Shown here: in pieces, positions 24,237-36,766 of the stretch
Numbering within the stretch: the first letter of the stretch is position 1
Layout: each line of letters begins with the position of its first letter
From: Chenopodium formosanum
Lineage: Eukaryota; Streptophyta; Magnoliopsida; Caryophyllales; Amaranthaceae
Direction of reading: 5' to 3'
DNA length: 64,000 nt
NCBI GenBank assembly: GCA_024500155.1
Contig: CM044867.1
Span: 25,865,632 to 25,929,631 of the forward strand
Notes under the pieces: model-generated
Database searches by the model: none
The model's input: only the letters and a program-made list of their open reading frames with translations
What the model was told of the DNA's origin: nothing
Translations under genes and position numbers: made by a program

Positions 24237-24535
24237 TTTTGACTTTTACCACCTGCAAAAATCGAAAAAAATTTGCTTTTACCACCTTTATAAGAAAATA
24301 TTGTATTTTACCACCATATAAAAAAATGAAAGTTGGATTTTAACACCAATCACCGCCAACTAACGGTAGACATTGTAGGTCCCACTAACGGAATTATGGA
24401 AGGAATCCGTTAGTTGGTGGTGATTGGTGGTAAAAGCCAACTTTCATTTTTTTTATGTGGTGGTAAAATAAAACTTTTTTTTTGGAGGCGGTAAAAGTAA
24501 ATTTTTCGTTTTTTTGCAGGTGGTAAAAGTCAAAA
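24237..24535. mobile_element. 299-bp fold-back MITE, almost entirely self-complementary
   Basis: Terminal inverted repeats of at least 25 perfect bases, beginning TTTTGACTTTTACCACCTGC on both sides. Pairing continues with interruptions to the centre, which contains CCAACTAACGG / CCGTTAGTTGG. It has no coding capacity. The GACTTTTACCACC terminus and TAACGG core match the style of Mutator-like fold-backs at 57572-58567. A clear target duplication is not visible. Confidence 0.75.
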
Positions 24536-24721
24536 TAACCTATATAAAATATAAATATAAATCAATATCATTAATCAAGGAGTTTAAATAACAAATCAAT
24601 CCCTTAAATCAAGGAGGGAATCGTTTTGATTTTTTTTTTTAACACCTGGGTGCATTGTGAAATTATCATAATTAAGTATACATAAGGTGAACTGAACGTG
24701 ACCTTATTTAACAATTTGAGT

Positions 24722-25230
24722 CATTGTCAGGATCGGGATCCTACTTTGGATCGGTGATAGGAGTAGGATTGAATAGGTAAAATCGGATCGTAGAATCGTA
24801 TGATCCTACGAAATTGATAAAAGAAAAAATAAAAAGGTCGCTACATAACTAGATAACATTTTTTAAGCCATAAAAATGTTAAAATCTATAATTTTAGTAG
24901 TTGGATAGTAATTTTCTTAGCTTAGAGAAAAAATTGATTGCTTTAGGCTCATATTAATAAGTAAAGAGTAGGATCGTACGATCCAGACCTATCCTATCCA
25001 ATTCTGACCGATCCTGATCTATTTTATTCGATCCTGTACAATCCAATTATAATTTAACAAAAAAAGGATCGTCCGATCCCACCCAATCCTGCACGATCCA
25101 GACTGATCCTACTGCGATCTTGCACGATCCAGACTGATCCTTTAACGATCCTACTTGCACTACGATTCTGCATTTGATCCGAATCGTTTGGCTAAAATGG
25201 ATCACGATTTTGAAACAATGCTAGAGTTGT
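24722..25230. mobile_element. Candidate DNA element with a body of GATCC/GGATCG repeats
   Basis: The interior is dominated by GATCCTAC, GGATCG and ACGATCC words in both orientations. The ends are inverted: CATTGTCAGGATCGGGATCC on the left, and at the right a sequence whose complement reads CATTGTTTCAAAATCGTGAT. There is no coding sequence. Terminal repeats plus dense subterminal motifs suggest a non-autonomous transposon of unnamed family. Confidence 0.45.
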
Positions 25231-25342
25231 AACTTTATATTAATGATGTCTTGTTCTTAAAAGTTGATGAAAAAGCCTTGATCTTGATGCCTTGGTTTAA
25301 GTCTTTCATATTTTTGTTGTTTGTTGTAGTAATGTGTTGTTT

Positions 25343-25344
<2 letters not shown>

Positions 25345-25386
<42 letters not shown>
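25345..25386. repeat. Poly(A) tract
   Basis: A run of about 40 A residues with a single G interruption, after an AT-rich unannotated stretch. It could be the tail of an old retroposed sequence. No body was recognised upstream. Confidence 0.8.
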
Positions 25387-25387
<1 letters not shown>

Positions 25388-26147
25388 CTTTAAATGTTTG
25401 TCATCGTCAAAAAGCTAAGGGAGAATTTGATGGGTTCCTTGGGTTTTAAAGTGCTGACAAACAATATAACTAGTTGCTACTTGCTTTGTTTTATCATATG
25501 CTTCTTATCTATTTACCGTAATAGCCATTGGCAGATCTTGACAACCTTCTTTTGGGAGGGCGACTTGAAGTTCAGTTTCTAAACTTAAACCAAGGTAGAC
25601 ACTAAGAGTGTGGCCATTAGATGACCAGGTCACTGGTCATGAGGAGAGAGAGAGGACTTTTCATATTAAAAAAATGGAAGAAAGAAAAAAGGGATGAAAG
25701 GGAATAATGACCTGGTCTTTGTAATGACCAAGCTGAAAATTTGGTCATGAAGATATTAAAGAGAATGGCTACTTGCATGTACAGAGCAACAAATGAAAAG
25801 CACCAACAATAATAATTATTGGATGACCACGCATGCAATTCAACGACTATTCTTGAATTATTATTGTTGCAAATTTTTGCAACGGTAATAATTTGAAAAA
25901 TACAAATAATAAGAAAAAAGAAAATTTTACACCAACGTCTTTTTTTTTTCTCTATAAAAAGAGACCAATATTGAGGTATTTTTGAACAACTTCTCATTAA
26001 GCTCAATTCTTTCCTTTAAAGTAATTTATTTCTTATTTACAAAATCCAAAAAACTATTGAATACGGATAAATCCAATCAGAAAAAAAAAAATCCTTCAAA
26101 ATAAAAAAAAAAGTTCAAATACTCAAGCTTCATTTTCTAATCATCAA

Positions 26148-27429
26148 ATAGATCTCAACTCTCAAGTGGAACCAAACTCACAATTTTTTCCTCAGTTTTT
26201 AAATTATGGAATGAATAACATCAATTTCACAAGTCCAAGTTCTATCTCACATCTCCCTTTACGACCACAACAAATTCTTAACTTCTCCTATTCTCAAAAT
26301 GTTCTTCCATCTGAAGGACACTCACCTTTTCAAAATCGTCAATTTGCTGAAAATGAAACATCCTTCCCTATGTCACACCACTTTAACATGTCAAAAGGTG
26401 AAGGTGCAAATTTAAATTTTAATTGGTCATATAGATCAACTGCTGCCTCTGATGACGATAATGATGATGAAGTGGAAGAAAATGAAGGTGGGATGTAGGA
26501 GGCGGAGGTAGAGGCAATACAGATTGAAGGAATTTTTGGTCTTATGCTGAAGATGAGGTCCTTGTGAGAGCTTGGCTTGAGGTAAGTAAAGATAAAAAAA
26601 CTAATACCAACCAAAAGAGGAATGAATTCTAGGAAAAAGTTGAGGCAATGTTTAATAATGTTAGATTATACAGAGAGGCAATTTGAACAAGGTATTGAAG
26701 AGACTAACAAGGATGATTTGCTAAGAGTAAGGGCTTTGGAGCCACTTAGATGTCGGTGGAAAAGGCTAAGTGCTAATTGCTCAAAATTTTCTGGTGCGTA
26801 TGAACATGCTGTATCAAGGAGAAGAAGTGGTCATTCTGACGACGATGTTATTAAGGTTGCTCGTAGAATTTATTGTGACGACAAAACTAGGAAAAACCAG
26901 TAGAGTTTTCCAAGATATGCATGCTTGGGATATTCTGAAAAATGAACAAATATGGGCGAAAAATGAAGATCCAGTTGAGACATGTAAGCAGAAGATAGCA
27001 ACCCAGTCCAGTGTTTCAAAGAGATCTCATATTAATGAAGCTGGTAATTACTCGTCTTCAACAAACCCAGATACGCCGACCAGTGGTGATGTTGGGTGTT
27101 CAGGCTTCCACTTTATTGATGATTGTAACAAAAATAAAGGTAAGAACAAAGTTATGAACATGGAGATGGAAAATTCTCAGCAATGGTTGCTTACTATTCA
27201 AAACATGAACATAACAAGGCAATCTGAAACTAAGATGGAGATGATGAAGTTGAGGTTCCAGAGAGAGAAAGAAGCTAAAAATGCTCAACTGGAGAGGGAG
27301 AGGGAAGCACGAAAGCAAAGGAAAATCACCTTGGAATTGTTCAAGATACTTGAAGCAAAGTCATACTTATCAGAAGAGGAACAAGAACGAAGGAACAATT
27401 TAGTGAAGATATTATTCCCATCCAATTAA
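26148..27429 (+). pseudogene. Broken PIF/Harbinger Myb/SANT-like DNA-binding gene (ORF1)
   Basis: Intact relatives encode a Myb/SANT-like protein that works with the transposase for nuclear import and DNA binding. Here the expected start is ATA at 26148, followed in frame by DLNSQVEPNSQ, so the ATG seems lost. An acidic Asp/Glu run ends at a stop at 26498. A shifted frame then carries the SANT-like segment (FWSYAEDEVLVRAWLEVSKD), with an in-frame TAG where FW-E is expected (about 26630) and a TGA about 50 bases later. The segment continues with RVRALEPLRCRWKRL and SGAYEHAV. After another shift near 26900 a long frame gives the C-terminal half (DPVETCKQK ... KMEMMKLRFQREKEAKN ... coiled-coil Glu/Arg-rich) to the stop at 27429. 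Such proteins are often mis-named NAM-associated or glutathione S-transferase T3-like in plant annotations. Confidence 0.8.
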
Positions 27430-28055
27430 TTTATTGTCTACTTAAGGTAAGCAGTGTTAGATTCTAGAATGATTAGGTTGTTGTTTAGTGTCAATTTTTG
27501 TACTTGAAGTTGAAATCATGTTGTTTAAGTTGTTATTTAGGGCTAAAATTTATTATCAATTAATGTGTAGTCATTATGTTGTTTTTAAATAGCTCTAATA
27601 TAGTTTTACTATTATGTGATGTATGACTGTCATATTTAAATTGTTTACTGTTTTTAAAAAGTTGTGCATTAAGGGCATTACAGACATTGATGAGATGTAA
27701 CAATAACAAAAATTGTGCATTGCTCACATGAACTTACGTATTTGTATTTTTCTGATAAATGTAGGTGTTTAATTTGATGTGGTTGCTCACTGGAAAACCA
27801 AATACTTACTCTTCTGAAAAAGTGAAGCAATTACTGATTTTGATAAGACATAAAAATGACCACACAACCTATTGATATGAAATTACATTGAAGCTTTTCA
27901 GTACTTTATTTTTGATAGTGAATGATAGCATTATAACAACACACTATTATTAAAGTTCTTACATTGTTCTATATATTTCTACATGTTTTAATTTGGTTTC
28001 ACTCAACCAATAATCTACTAGCTCTCTCATCAAATTAGCTTCCTTAACTTTGAAA

Positions 28056-31000
28056 ATGTCTGAGAGTTCTAATTCGTCCAACTCATCTTCTAACTCTTCC
28101 AATTGATCTGCCAACACAAATCGAAATTCCGATGATGACTACAACCGACGTTATGAGAGACGTAGTGTAACCCCGTATTTTTAATGTATTTTATAAATTA
28201 TTTATTTAATTATTATAAAATATTTTTGTGTCAAACTATTTTAATTATTGGATTATAGATAAAGCAAGTATTTATATTTGGGTCAACAAGTATTTAATCC
28301 AAATGTAGCCCATCTTTCTTATGAACCCAATCATCCTATTTTTACTTTTGGGCCACCTATGTCATCATTTAAAGTCCATTATTTTTACGAAGCCCAAACC
28401 TACCCTAACCTACTCTACACTATAAATACTCCATTTATCCCCAAAATTTTCCACACGAAGTCTTATTTTCTTCTCTTTTGTTTTATTAATTGTGTAATTA
28501 TAATAATTGATTTATGGGTTTTGATTTTATTGTTTGAAATTAATTTAATTAATATCAAATTGTATTGTTGATGATTAAACTTTATAATTTCAGATTTAAT
28601 AAATGTCATAATTTTCAGTTTTGTAAATATTATAACCTAGGGTTTTTAATTATTGAAAATCATGATTTTAGGGTTTTCATGAACAATTGATTTAGGGCTT
28701 TTATAGTAATGATATTTTGAAATTTTGGTGATTAAAACTACTAATTAGTTTAACTTAATTCCAGATTATTTTGAACACGTAAATTCGTGTTTTAATTTTT
28801 AGATTTTCGTTCGTTAATATTAATCCCGACCAGGTTCTAAACTCATCCGATTTTGATAAAAAAAAAAGTAGTGGTTTCCATGTGGAAACAACGTTTTAAG
28901 AAAGACTCACTACCAACTCACTACCTTTGGTAGTGAGCACCACCCTCTCGTGGTCAAATTTAGCCTCTAAATATAATTTTCGGGCAGTTTTGGTTTTTAA
29001 CGAAGTTTTTTTTTTGAATTTTATCCTTGAGTTTGAAGGATAAGAAATAATTTAATTTTTCTGTGGATAATTTAAGTATAAAGATCTATTTTGATGAAGT
29101 TTTAAAAGAGTTTTTGATTAGTTTAAAATGCTGGAATTTTATTTAAAGTAGTATAATTGTGATTTTTAAAAAAGGGTGTGATTACCTATTAAAAAGGGGT
29201 TTAATTAGGGGTTTTTAAATAATTTTCAGATTATCTTAAATGTTTTAAAGTGAGTTTAAGTTGCTGGAAATTGTGTATACAAGGGTAATTAATTTATTAT
29301 TATTGTCCCTTTATGTAGGAGACTTGATTCGGGAATTGTTGTAGTGTTTTCGGTCACTTTATGGGCTTTATTGAGGTACGTTCGCGTACTTAGCATAATT
29401 ATGTTGAAGTAGTAGCATGCTAAATGTGTTTGATTGATTACAAGTAATATCATGGTAGGTTTGGAATGAAAATTATGATTTGGATATTATTGGTGATTGG
29501 ATTATGAAGCATGATTTATTTGTGATGGATTATTGAATGGAAAATAATAGCTTGGAATATTATTAATGAACTACATATTTATTTATGGCATGATAGAGAG
29601 CATGTTTAATTAAACTAATTGTTTAATTTGGTTTGGAATGTTGAAAAGGAATTTTATTATGGTTCATATAATTTTTATTGATGCTTTAAGCATGAGGAGG
29701 GAGCTATATAAGTGTCTATGTACACGAGGAATAAGTAGTATGTTGGTGCCTTTGTGCACTTAAGGTGTTTTTAACGCCGAGGGATAGGATTTTTGGCCTT
29801 TATGCGTTTAAGGTGTCTTTGACACTGAAGTAGAATATAAAAGGGTTCAACATTAAACATTATGTGGTCACTAAATATTCAAGAATTAAATTTGCATGTT
29901 TGTTTGATTGAATGATTATTGTTGATTGAATTATTATGCTTTGAGAGTCATCACCAAGTTTAATAATCTGTAAATAACGTAAAGTGAAAGAGATTACGCA
30001 CCAAAACTCTTGGAACGTATATACCTTGAGTATGAACAATGGGGGGAGTTATGGGGTTTTATATTTAACCATAACTTCTAATGGAGTACAGGACGCTGTA
30101 CATTCCTTTTTATTTATTATTATGCGCAGGAATTCCGCCACCTTTGAGTGGTTTTGTCGCTGGCACGGTTAGCTCCCGTGTCAGTTAACCTCAATTTATT
30201 TGGGGGAGGTATAGTTGGAAACCTGTTCGATGCGTAATCAACGCTAAATGAATTATTTAGTGTCTAGTTAAAGTGTCTTGTTGATTGTTGTGTGTGCTTG
30301 TAAACAGGTGCATCGAGGTAAGTGTGTGTTGATAGGTGAAAGCATGTTAGTGTGTTTAATTACGCTTATGTACTCAGCTTTGCTGATTGTGTGTGTTTAT
30401 GTGTTTGGCCATGTATTTATCTTGGTCCTATGATGACCCATTTTTAATGGAGAGTAGTGGGGACAAGTGGAGATAATCTTTTCAGGTGTTGAAGCATATT
30501 CATGACGGGGCATGAGTGAAGAGCGAATCATGCTAGTTTCTAATAGTTGAGATGTGGTTTATTGCTTTCAAATATTATATTATGTTACGCGGCTTATGAG
30601 ACTAACGTAAAGGTTTTCGTATTTTAATTGGTTTTGATAAGGGCCTACAATGGTTTCAAGTTGTAGGTTGATTTTATTTGGCTTCGTTTGACTTTGGTTT
30701 TAACTTTACTTTCGTTTGGTTGACTTTTAAGTTGACTCGTTTTGAATGGTTTTGATTTAAGTCTTCCGCTGTGTGTCTTTGTTAATTGCCTTAGCCGTTC
30801 TCACGGTGGCGGTAATGTCTTAGATATTCCTAAATCGTATTTTAAAGAGTAAAGTAGGTATTTTACAGGAAAGGAATTTCTAGGGTGTTACACGTAGGCA
30901 AGCAAATCGTCTTGTTGATCGAATGATATATGAATTCATAATGACCAATCCAGTTGAATTCTTTCAAATGGTTAATCAAGTTCCAAGCACACCAAGGATT

Positions 31001-32180
31001 CCGGTCGAAAGGGATTGTGAAGACGGACACAACCGTTTATGGAATGACTATTTTGATGATCCTCCAGTGTTCCCTCCAAACTTGTTCCGTCGGAGATTCC
31101 GCATGAGAAAGCACGTCTTTCTCCGTATAGTGCAAACTTTAGAAGAATGTCATCAATTCTTTCAACAAAGGCAAGATGCTACTGGTAGATTTGGAGCATT
31201 AGTATTGCAGAAATGCACCGCGGCTTTAAGACTACTTGTATATCTGCTGCTGATTCCATTGACGACTACTTACGGATTAGTGCATCTCTTCCGAGAGACT
31301 CCTTAAAACATTTTGGTCAAGGAGTTGTCTCTTATCTTAGTGACGACTATCTGAGAAGACTTAATGAAGAGGATATGGCCAGACTCCTACGAGATGGAGA
31401 ACGTCGAGGCTTTCCAGGGATGATGGGATCCATTGATTGTATGCATTGGCGATGGAAGAATTGTCCTTTTAGATTGAAGGGCATGTTTTCCGGGAGAGCT
31501 AATAAGCCCACTTTGATTTTAGAACCTGTGGCTTCACAAGACCTTTGGATCTGGCATGCTTTTTTTGGGACGCCAGGTAGGTGTAATGATATAAATGTTC
31601 TTGACAGGTCTCCATTATTTAATGATATATTCAAAGGTCGTGCACCTTTTAATGGCCACCAATACAATATGGGATATTATCTCACTGATGATATATATCC
31701 TACATGGGTGGCATTCATTCCCATAATATCCCTCCCCCAAAATGAAAATGAGGGTCTTTTTGCCAAAAAGCAAGAAGGTCAGCAAATGGATGTCAAACGT
31801 GCATTTGGAGTACTACAAGCACGTTTTTCCATAGTTCGGCATCCTGCTTTGGCTCGTGATGTATCAATGCTTGGAAAAATTATGATAGCTTGCATCATCT
31901 TACACAACATGATTGTCGAGGATGAGCTAGATACGTACGCAAGATATTATGATCCAAGGTATGATGATTCAAATGAATATGAGCAAGATGATCCCCGTCT
32001 TCAAGTAGAAGAAATTCTGAAGGATCGTTTCAATTTAGCAACAGTAGTAACCGACCAACTAATTTGGACACTTACATGGCTAATAGAGCTCAAGTTCGTG
32101 ATGAAGTTACACATAGAGCCTTGAAGTCAGATGTAGTGGAACATCTATGGCTTAGATATGGGGAGCCTATTAGGCAGTAA
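28056..32180 (+). pseudogene. PIF/Harbinger DDE transposase, split by a solo LTR and inactivated
   Basis: Starts at ATG 28056 with a Ser/Asn-rich leader (MSESSNSSN) and an in-frame TGA at codon 17. It is interrupted at 28165 by the LTR and resumes in the same frame after 30898. A frame change near 31240 moves it to the frame holding the catalytic core: GSIDCMHW with Asp at 31435-31437, PGRCNDINVLD with Asp near 31588, YYLTDDIYP, and DVKRAFGVLQARF. In the family the last motif is normally VERAFG with the catalytic Glu; here it is Lys (31795-31797). Another frame change near 32060 precedes the C-terminal end (VVEHLWLRYG), with a stop at 32178-32180. Known role: HARBI1/ALP1-like nuclease that cuts element ends. 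Premature stop, two frame changes, catalytic substitution and LTR insertion together make it inactive. Confidence 0.88.
28166..30892 (+). mobile_element. Solo LTR of a Ty3/gypsy element (TSD CGTAG) in the transposase gene
   Basis: Starts TGTAACCCCG and ends GGGTGTTACA, flanked by direct CGTAG copies at 28161-28165 and 30893-30897. Length is 2727 bp, with no coding sequence and no internal retroelement domain. A promoter-like TATAAATACTCC sits near 28430. Long stretches match the LTR halves at 34942-35842 and their inverted copy, where a polypurine tract and reverse transcriptase fragment identify the family as Ty3/gypsy. A TGTAA...TTACA terminus is common in chromovirus (Tekay/Del-type) LTRs; the clade is inferred. 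Confidence 0.88.
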
Positions 32181-32670
32181 TTGATGTATTATTGGGCCTT
32201 TAAGAGTATTTTCTTTAAGTAATTATGTTTAGTGTATGTTTTAGTTAAAGCTAAGAAATGTTTTCTAATCATGCATGTGTTATCGTACTATCGTGTATTA
32301 TTATTACTTATTGAGGTTTTAAATTATGTGTCCATGTATTTTACATGTGTGCTTCAATAGTACATCATTGATTATAATTAGTGTATAATTATATTTATCA
32401 TTTTAAATTTTAATTATGTGTAACAATTATAGGAATTATTATTTTTTTAACAATAATTTTAAATTATATGGTGGGATAGAAATGAGAGAATATATGGTGG
32501 GGTATGGTAAAAGTAGGAGAGGGAAAATCATGACCAAAGTTATTTTGGGCAACCATTGGGAGTTTTTGGTCATGGTTGGTCATGTGATTTGGTCATGGAT
32601 GAGTGGAAAGAGAAATAAATTATATAATAATCCATGACTAAATATTTTGGGTCACTCATTGGGTATACTC

Positions 32671-32927
32671 TAATAACAATATGATCTAGCTTAACCTTGC
32701 TTTTAAAATAGCTATAAAGTACTATATTACTCCAATTAAAAATAAAAATAAAATAAAAACCATTGTAAATTATCAATTTATAATTCTATATACTCCTTAT
32801 ATATTTAAAATATATTCTATCATCAATTTGTTTGTCAAATAAAGTGGAAGCAAAATAATTACATATAACAATTGCAAGTACAGTACATGAATATCATTGC
32901 AAAATATCTATTATGATTTAGGATGTT
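32671..32927. other. Short AT-rich spacer between PIF element and long-TIR element
   Basis: No feature seen apart from the TAA target copy at 32671-32673. Confidence 0.4.
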
Positions 32928-33361
32928 TCTACTGTGGTCCACTTTATTTGGACCATCAATATACTGAATTATCATTGACTGAATTTATAATTTTTTTTTA
33001 ACTTTGGTCAAATACTATTTTTTCCTTTTTTAATTCATTTTTATTCTCCAAAATATAATTACTGAATTTCGAAATTCATTTATTAACATTAGTTTTTAAT
33101 TAAATCAAAAAATAATATTAAATTAAAAACTCAAAATCAAAAAATTGTTCATCAATGTTCTTCATTATTCATCATTGTTCTTTAAGTTTGTTCATCCATG
33201 GATGAGATTAACCATCATTATGACAATCTTTGTCCCGTAAATACACTCGCACATCAATGAAAATCGAAAATATGCATCGATTTACATATTATAAGTGAAG
33301 AGTTCATTCGAAATTTGGATTCATGTATGAATCTGGGATTATTTTTAATCCTAAAACAATA

Positions 33362-33595
33362 CTTCCTCCGTTTTCTTTTACTTGCAACACACCTTTAAGG
33401 CACGTGGTTTTAGGAGAAGATTAGGGAGGGTAAATGAGCGATTTTATCAATATAATTTTTACACGAAGATTAGAATAGGGTTAAGTATATCATTTGTAAA
33501 AATTATAATGAATAATTTATTCGTTTACATTACATAAACCCGACCTCAAAAACGTGCCACAAGGCTGTGTTGCAAGTAAAAAGAAACGAAGGAAG
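33362..33595. mobile_element. Stowaway (Tc1/mariner) MITE, 234 bp
   Basis: Terminal inverted repeats CTTCCTCCGTTTTCTTTTAC / GTAAAAAGAAACGAAGGAAG, flanked by TA on both sides (33360-33361 and 33596-33597). Pairing continues inward (TTGCAACAC / GTGTTGCAA, GGCACG / CGTGCC). No coding capacity. It sits in the left arm of the long-inverted-repeat element, and the right arm lacks it, so it is the younger insertion. Confidence 0.85.
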
Positions 33596-33653
33596 TATAT
33601 GTTAATTGGATTCTTGCAATCAAGGGATGCAAAATTGGTCATTATATGTATGC

Positions 33654-33694
<41 letters not shown>
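33654..33694. repeat. Poly(A) tract
   Basis: About 41 consecutive A residues, shortly after the Stowaway MITE. Length is likely to vary between individuals. The chance Lys-rich open frames across it are not genes. Confidence 0.9.
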
Positions 33695-33696
<2 letters not shown>

Positions 33697-36600
33697 GAAA
33701 TCTGGGTTTGTAAGCAAATTGGAGAAGACAACGATTTTTGTTTTGGAATACTTCTTTGATCCGAAAAAAAAAGATATAGTTTTTTATTTGCATATAAGGC
33801 ATCAACCCAAATGCTAATAGGACATTACCTATAAAACACAATATTATTGTTTTTTTTGGTCTATGACCATACGTTATTTTGGACATAGCTAACTATTAGT
33901 TTATACTGTGCAAGCATTAATATCCTAATATTTTTCTTTATTGATACCAAATAGGATCGCGGTCCTCAATCCTCATTCACTAGCCAAGTCACAATGTACA
34001 TATACCAAGTTTGATATCAATGATCACTTATATACCAGCTATTGTGGTTTGCTTTCTGTATGCATATTCCTCAAAATTAAATTAACTCTCAATCAAACCA
34101 CCTTTAGAGCTATTCTAATGACAACCTAATTGTCAAATTAGATGATTATCTTCTTATCTATAGTGTGACCCAATGGTTGGATTACTTGGATACTAGTTTG
34201 TTATTAATTAGAATAATGAATCGTCTTTAGTTATTATTATAATTTTACAATAATTAAGGAGATTGAGACCAAATCTTTTTTCTTCTTTTTTTTTTGGATG
34301 CAAAGATTGAGACCAATTCTAAATATATAAGTAATGTCATATCCTAATATTGGACGAATCCCATATAATAACTAAATGAAAAAACGTGGAGGTGAGCAAT
34401 TACGTGGCAAACTTTTTTCTTTTTTTGAAAAGAATACAATGACAAATTGTTAAATATAGTAAATATATTTTGTATTTATAAATTAGGAAAGCCAATATTC
34501 AACCCCTTATATTTAGGCTAAATGCATGCTATTACTGCTAGTTTTATTCCTTATATTTTGGACATATCATGCTCCTGTTTTGTATATACACGTATTCTAG
34601 TTATATTAATGAGAATAAAAAATATTCTTATTCATATTTGTCAAAATATTGTTAATTACATGTAAATGTGATTTTTTTGTATCTAGTTTTTTACCCAATG
34701 GTTAGTAATACGACTCTACGAGTATCTTTTTTTGATTAGTTTAGTTTCATTTTTAATTTATAGTCTATATTTTATGTGTCATAAAAAATAACTGATAACA
34801 ACACTATTGATCATTGATTTATTTCCTAAATAGTACGTTAGATATTATAATAGAATATTTGAAAAAGATCTTGACGACAGTTATATGGGATAACTTATGT
34901 ATCATTTAGTAACAATATTTCCTAAATATAAGCAATCAACGTGTAATCCCCTGTATTTTTAAATATATTATTAACGAAATTATATTTTATTCATAATATT
35001 TATTTGTATTATTTTTCGGATTTAATTTCAAAAGTTTCAAATTATTTTTGGGGTTGATAAACGATTTTATTACAAAGAACTTTTTATGAACCTTCCTTCT
35101 ATAATTTATGTCCAACAAACAAGCCAAACCCACTTTAACTTTCATAATTGACCCATTAATTTTATGAGGCCCAATATCCCTACTTACCCTACTACCCTCT
35201 CTCCTATAAATACCTTATACATCCCCAAAAATTTCCCAACACAAAAGGTTAGTCTTATTTTCTTTCTCCTTTGTTTTATTAATTTGTGTAATTATAATTA
35301 TAGATTATGGGTTTTGATTTTATTGTTTGAAATTAATTTAATTAGTATTAAATTGTATTTTGATGATTAACTTTATAATTTCAGATTTTATAAATGTTAT
35401 AATTTTTCAAATTTTGTAAATTTTATAACAACCTAGGGTTTTTAATTATTGAAAATCATGGTTTTAGGGTTTTTATGAACAATTGATTAAGGGCTTTTAT
35501 AGTAATGATGTTTTGAATTTTGATGATTATAACTACTAATTAGTTTAAGTTAATTCCAGATTATTTTGAACACGTAAATTCGTGTTTTAATTTTTAGATT
35601 TCGGTTCGTTAATATTAATCCCGTTTTAATCCCGATTAGGTTCTGAACTCATCCGAGTTTGATAAAAAAAATAGTGTTTTCCATGTGGAAACAATGTTTT
35701 AAGAAATAATCACTACCTTTGGTAATGAGCACCACCCTCTCGTAGCCAAATTCAGCCTCTAAATATGATTTTCGGGCAATTTTTGATTTTTAACGAAGTT
35801 TTTTTATGCTTAAAATTTTATCCTTGAGTTTGATTAAAAACATATATTTATGCTTAATTAACTCCAAACACAATTAATTTTATTAATCAAACTCAATGAT
35901 AAAATTTTAAGCATAAAAAACTTCGTTAAAAATCAAAAACTAACCGAAAATCATATTTAAATGCTGAATTTGGCCACGAGAGGGTGGTGTTCACTACCAA
36001 AGGTAGTGATTCTTTCTTAAAACATTGTTTCCACATGGAAAACACTATTTTTTTTTATCAAACTCGGATGAGTTCAGCACCTGATCGGGATTAATATTAA
36101 CGAATCGAAATCTAAAAATTAAAACACGAATTTACGTGTTCAAAATAATCTGGAATTAAGTTAAACTAATTAGTAGTTATAATCAGCAAAATTTCAAAAC
36201 ATCATTACCATAAAAGCCCTAAATCAATTGTTAATAAAAACCCTAAAATCATGATTTTCAATAATTAAAAACCCTAGGTTGTTATAAAATTTACAAAATC
36301 TGAAAATTATAACATTTATAAAATCTGAAATTATAAAGTTTAATCATCAAAATACAATTTGATACTAATTAAATTAATTTCAAACAATAAAATCAAAACC
36401 CATAATTAATAATTATAATTACACAAATTAATAAAACAAAGGAGAAATAAAAAAAGACTAACCTTTTGTGTTGGGAAATTTTTGGGGATGTATGGGGTAT
36501 ATACAGGGGAGAGGGTAGTAGGGTAAGTAGGGATATTGGGCCTCATAAAATTAATGGGTCAATTATGTAAGTTAAAGTGGGTTTGGCTTGTTTGTTGGAC

Positions 36601-36766
36601 ATAAATTATAGAAGAAAGGTTCATAAAAAGTTCTTTGTAATAAAATCGTTTATCAACCCCAAAAATAATTTGAAACTTTTGAAATTAAATCTGAAAAAAA
36701 TACAAATAAATATTATGAATAAAATATAATTTCGTTAATAATATATTTAAAAATACGGGGGATTAC

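Larger units (their letters stand above)
25606..32670 (+). mobile_element. PIF/Harbinger transposon with TAA target duplication, inactive
   Basis: The left end GAGTGTGGCCATTAGATGAC and the complement of the right end GAGTATACCCAATGAGTGAC form imperfect terminal inverted repeats. Direct TAA copies flank the element at 25603-25605 and 32671-32673, the size and type expected of PIF/Harbinger. Repeated GGTCATG/CATGACC words lie just inside both ends. It carries both family genes in the same orientation: a Myb/SANT-like gene (26148-27429) and a DDE transposase (28056-32180). Total length is 7065 bp, of which 2732 bp is a later solo LTR plus its duplicated target. The original element was therefore about 4.3 kb, a normal size. 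Both genes are broken. Confidence 0.88.

Noticed and set aside
26166..26498. Intact 110-codon gene beginning at 26166
   Set aside because: The codon there is GTG, not ATG; upstream in-frame residues belong to the same broken Myb/SANT-like gene, whose start is now ATA.
33554..33886. Lys- or Phe-rich open frames across the poly(A) run
   Set aside because: They simply translate the homopolymer.
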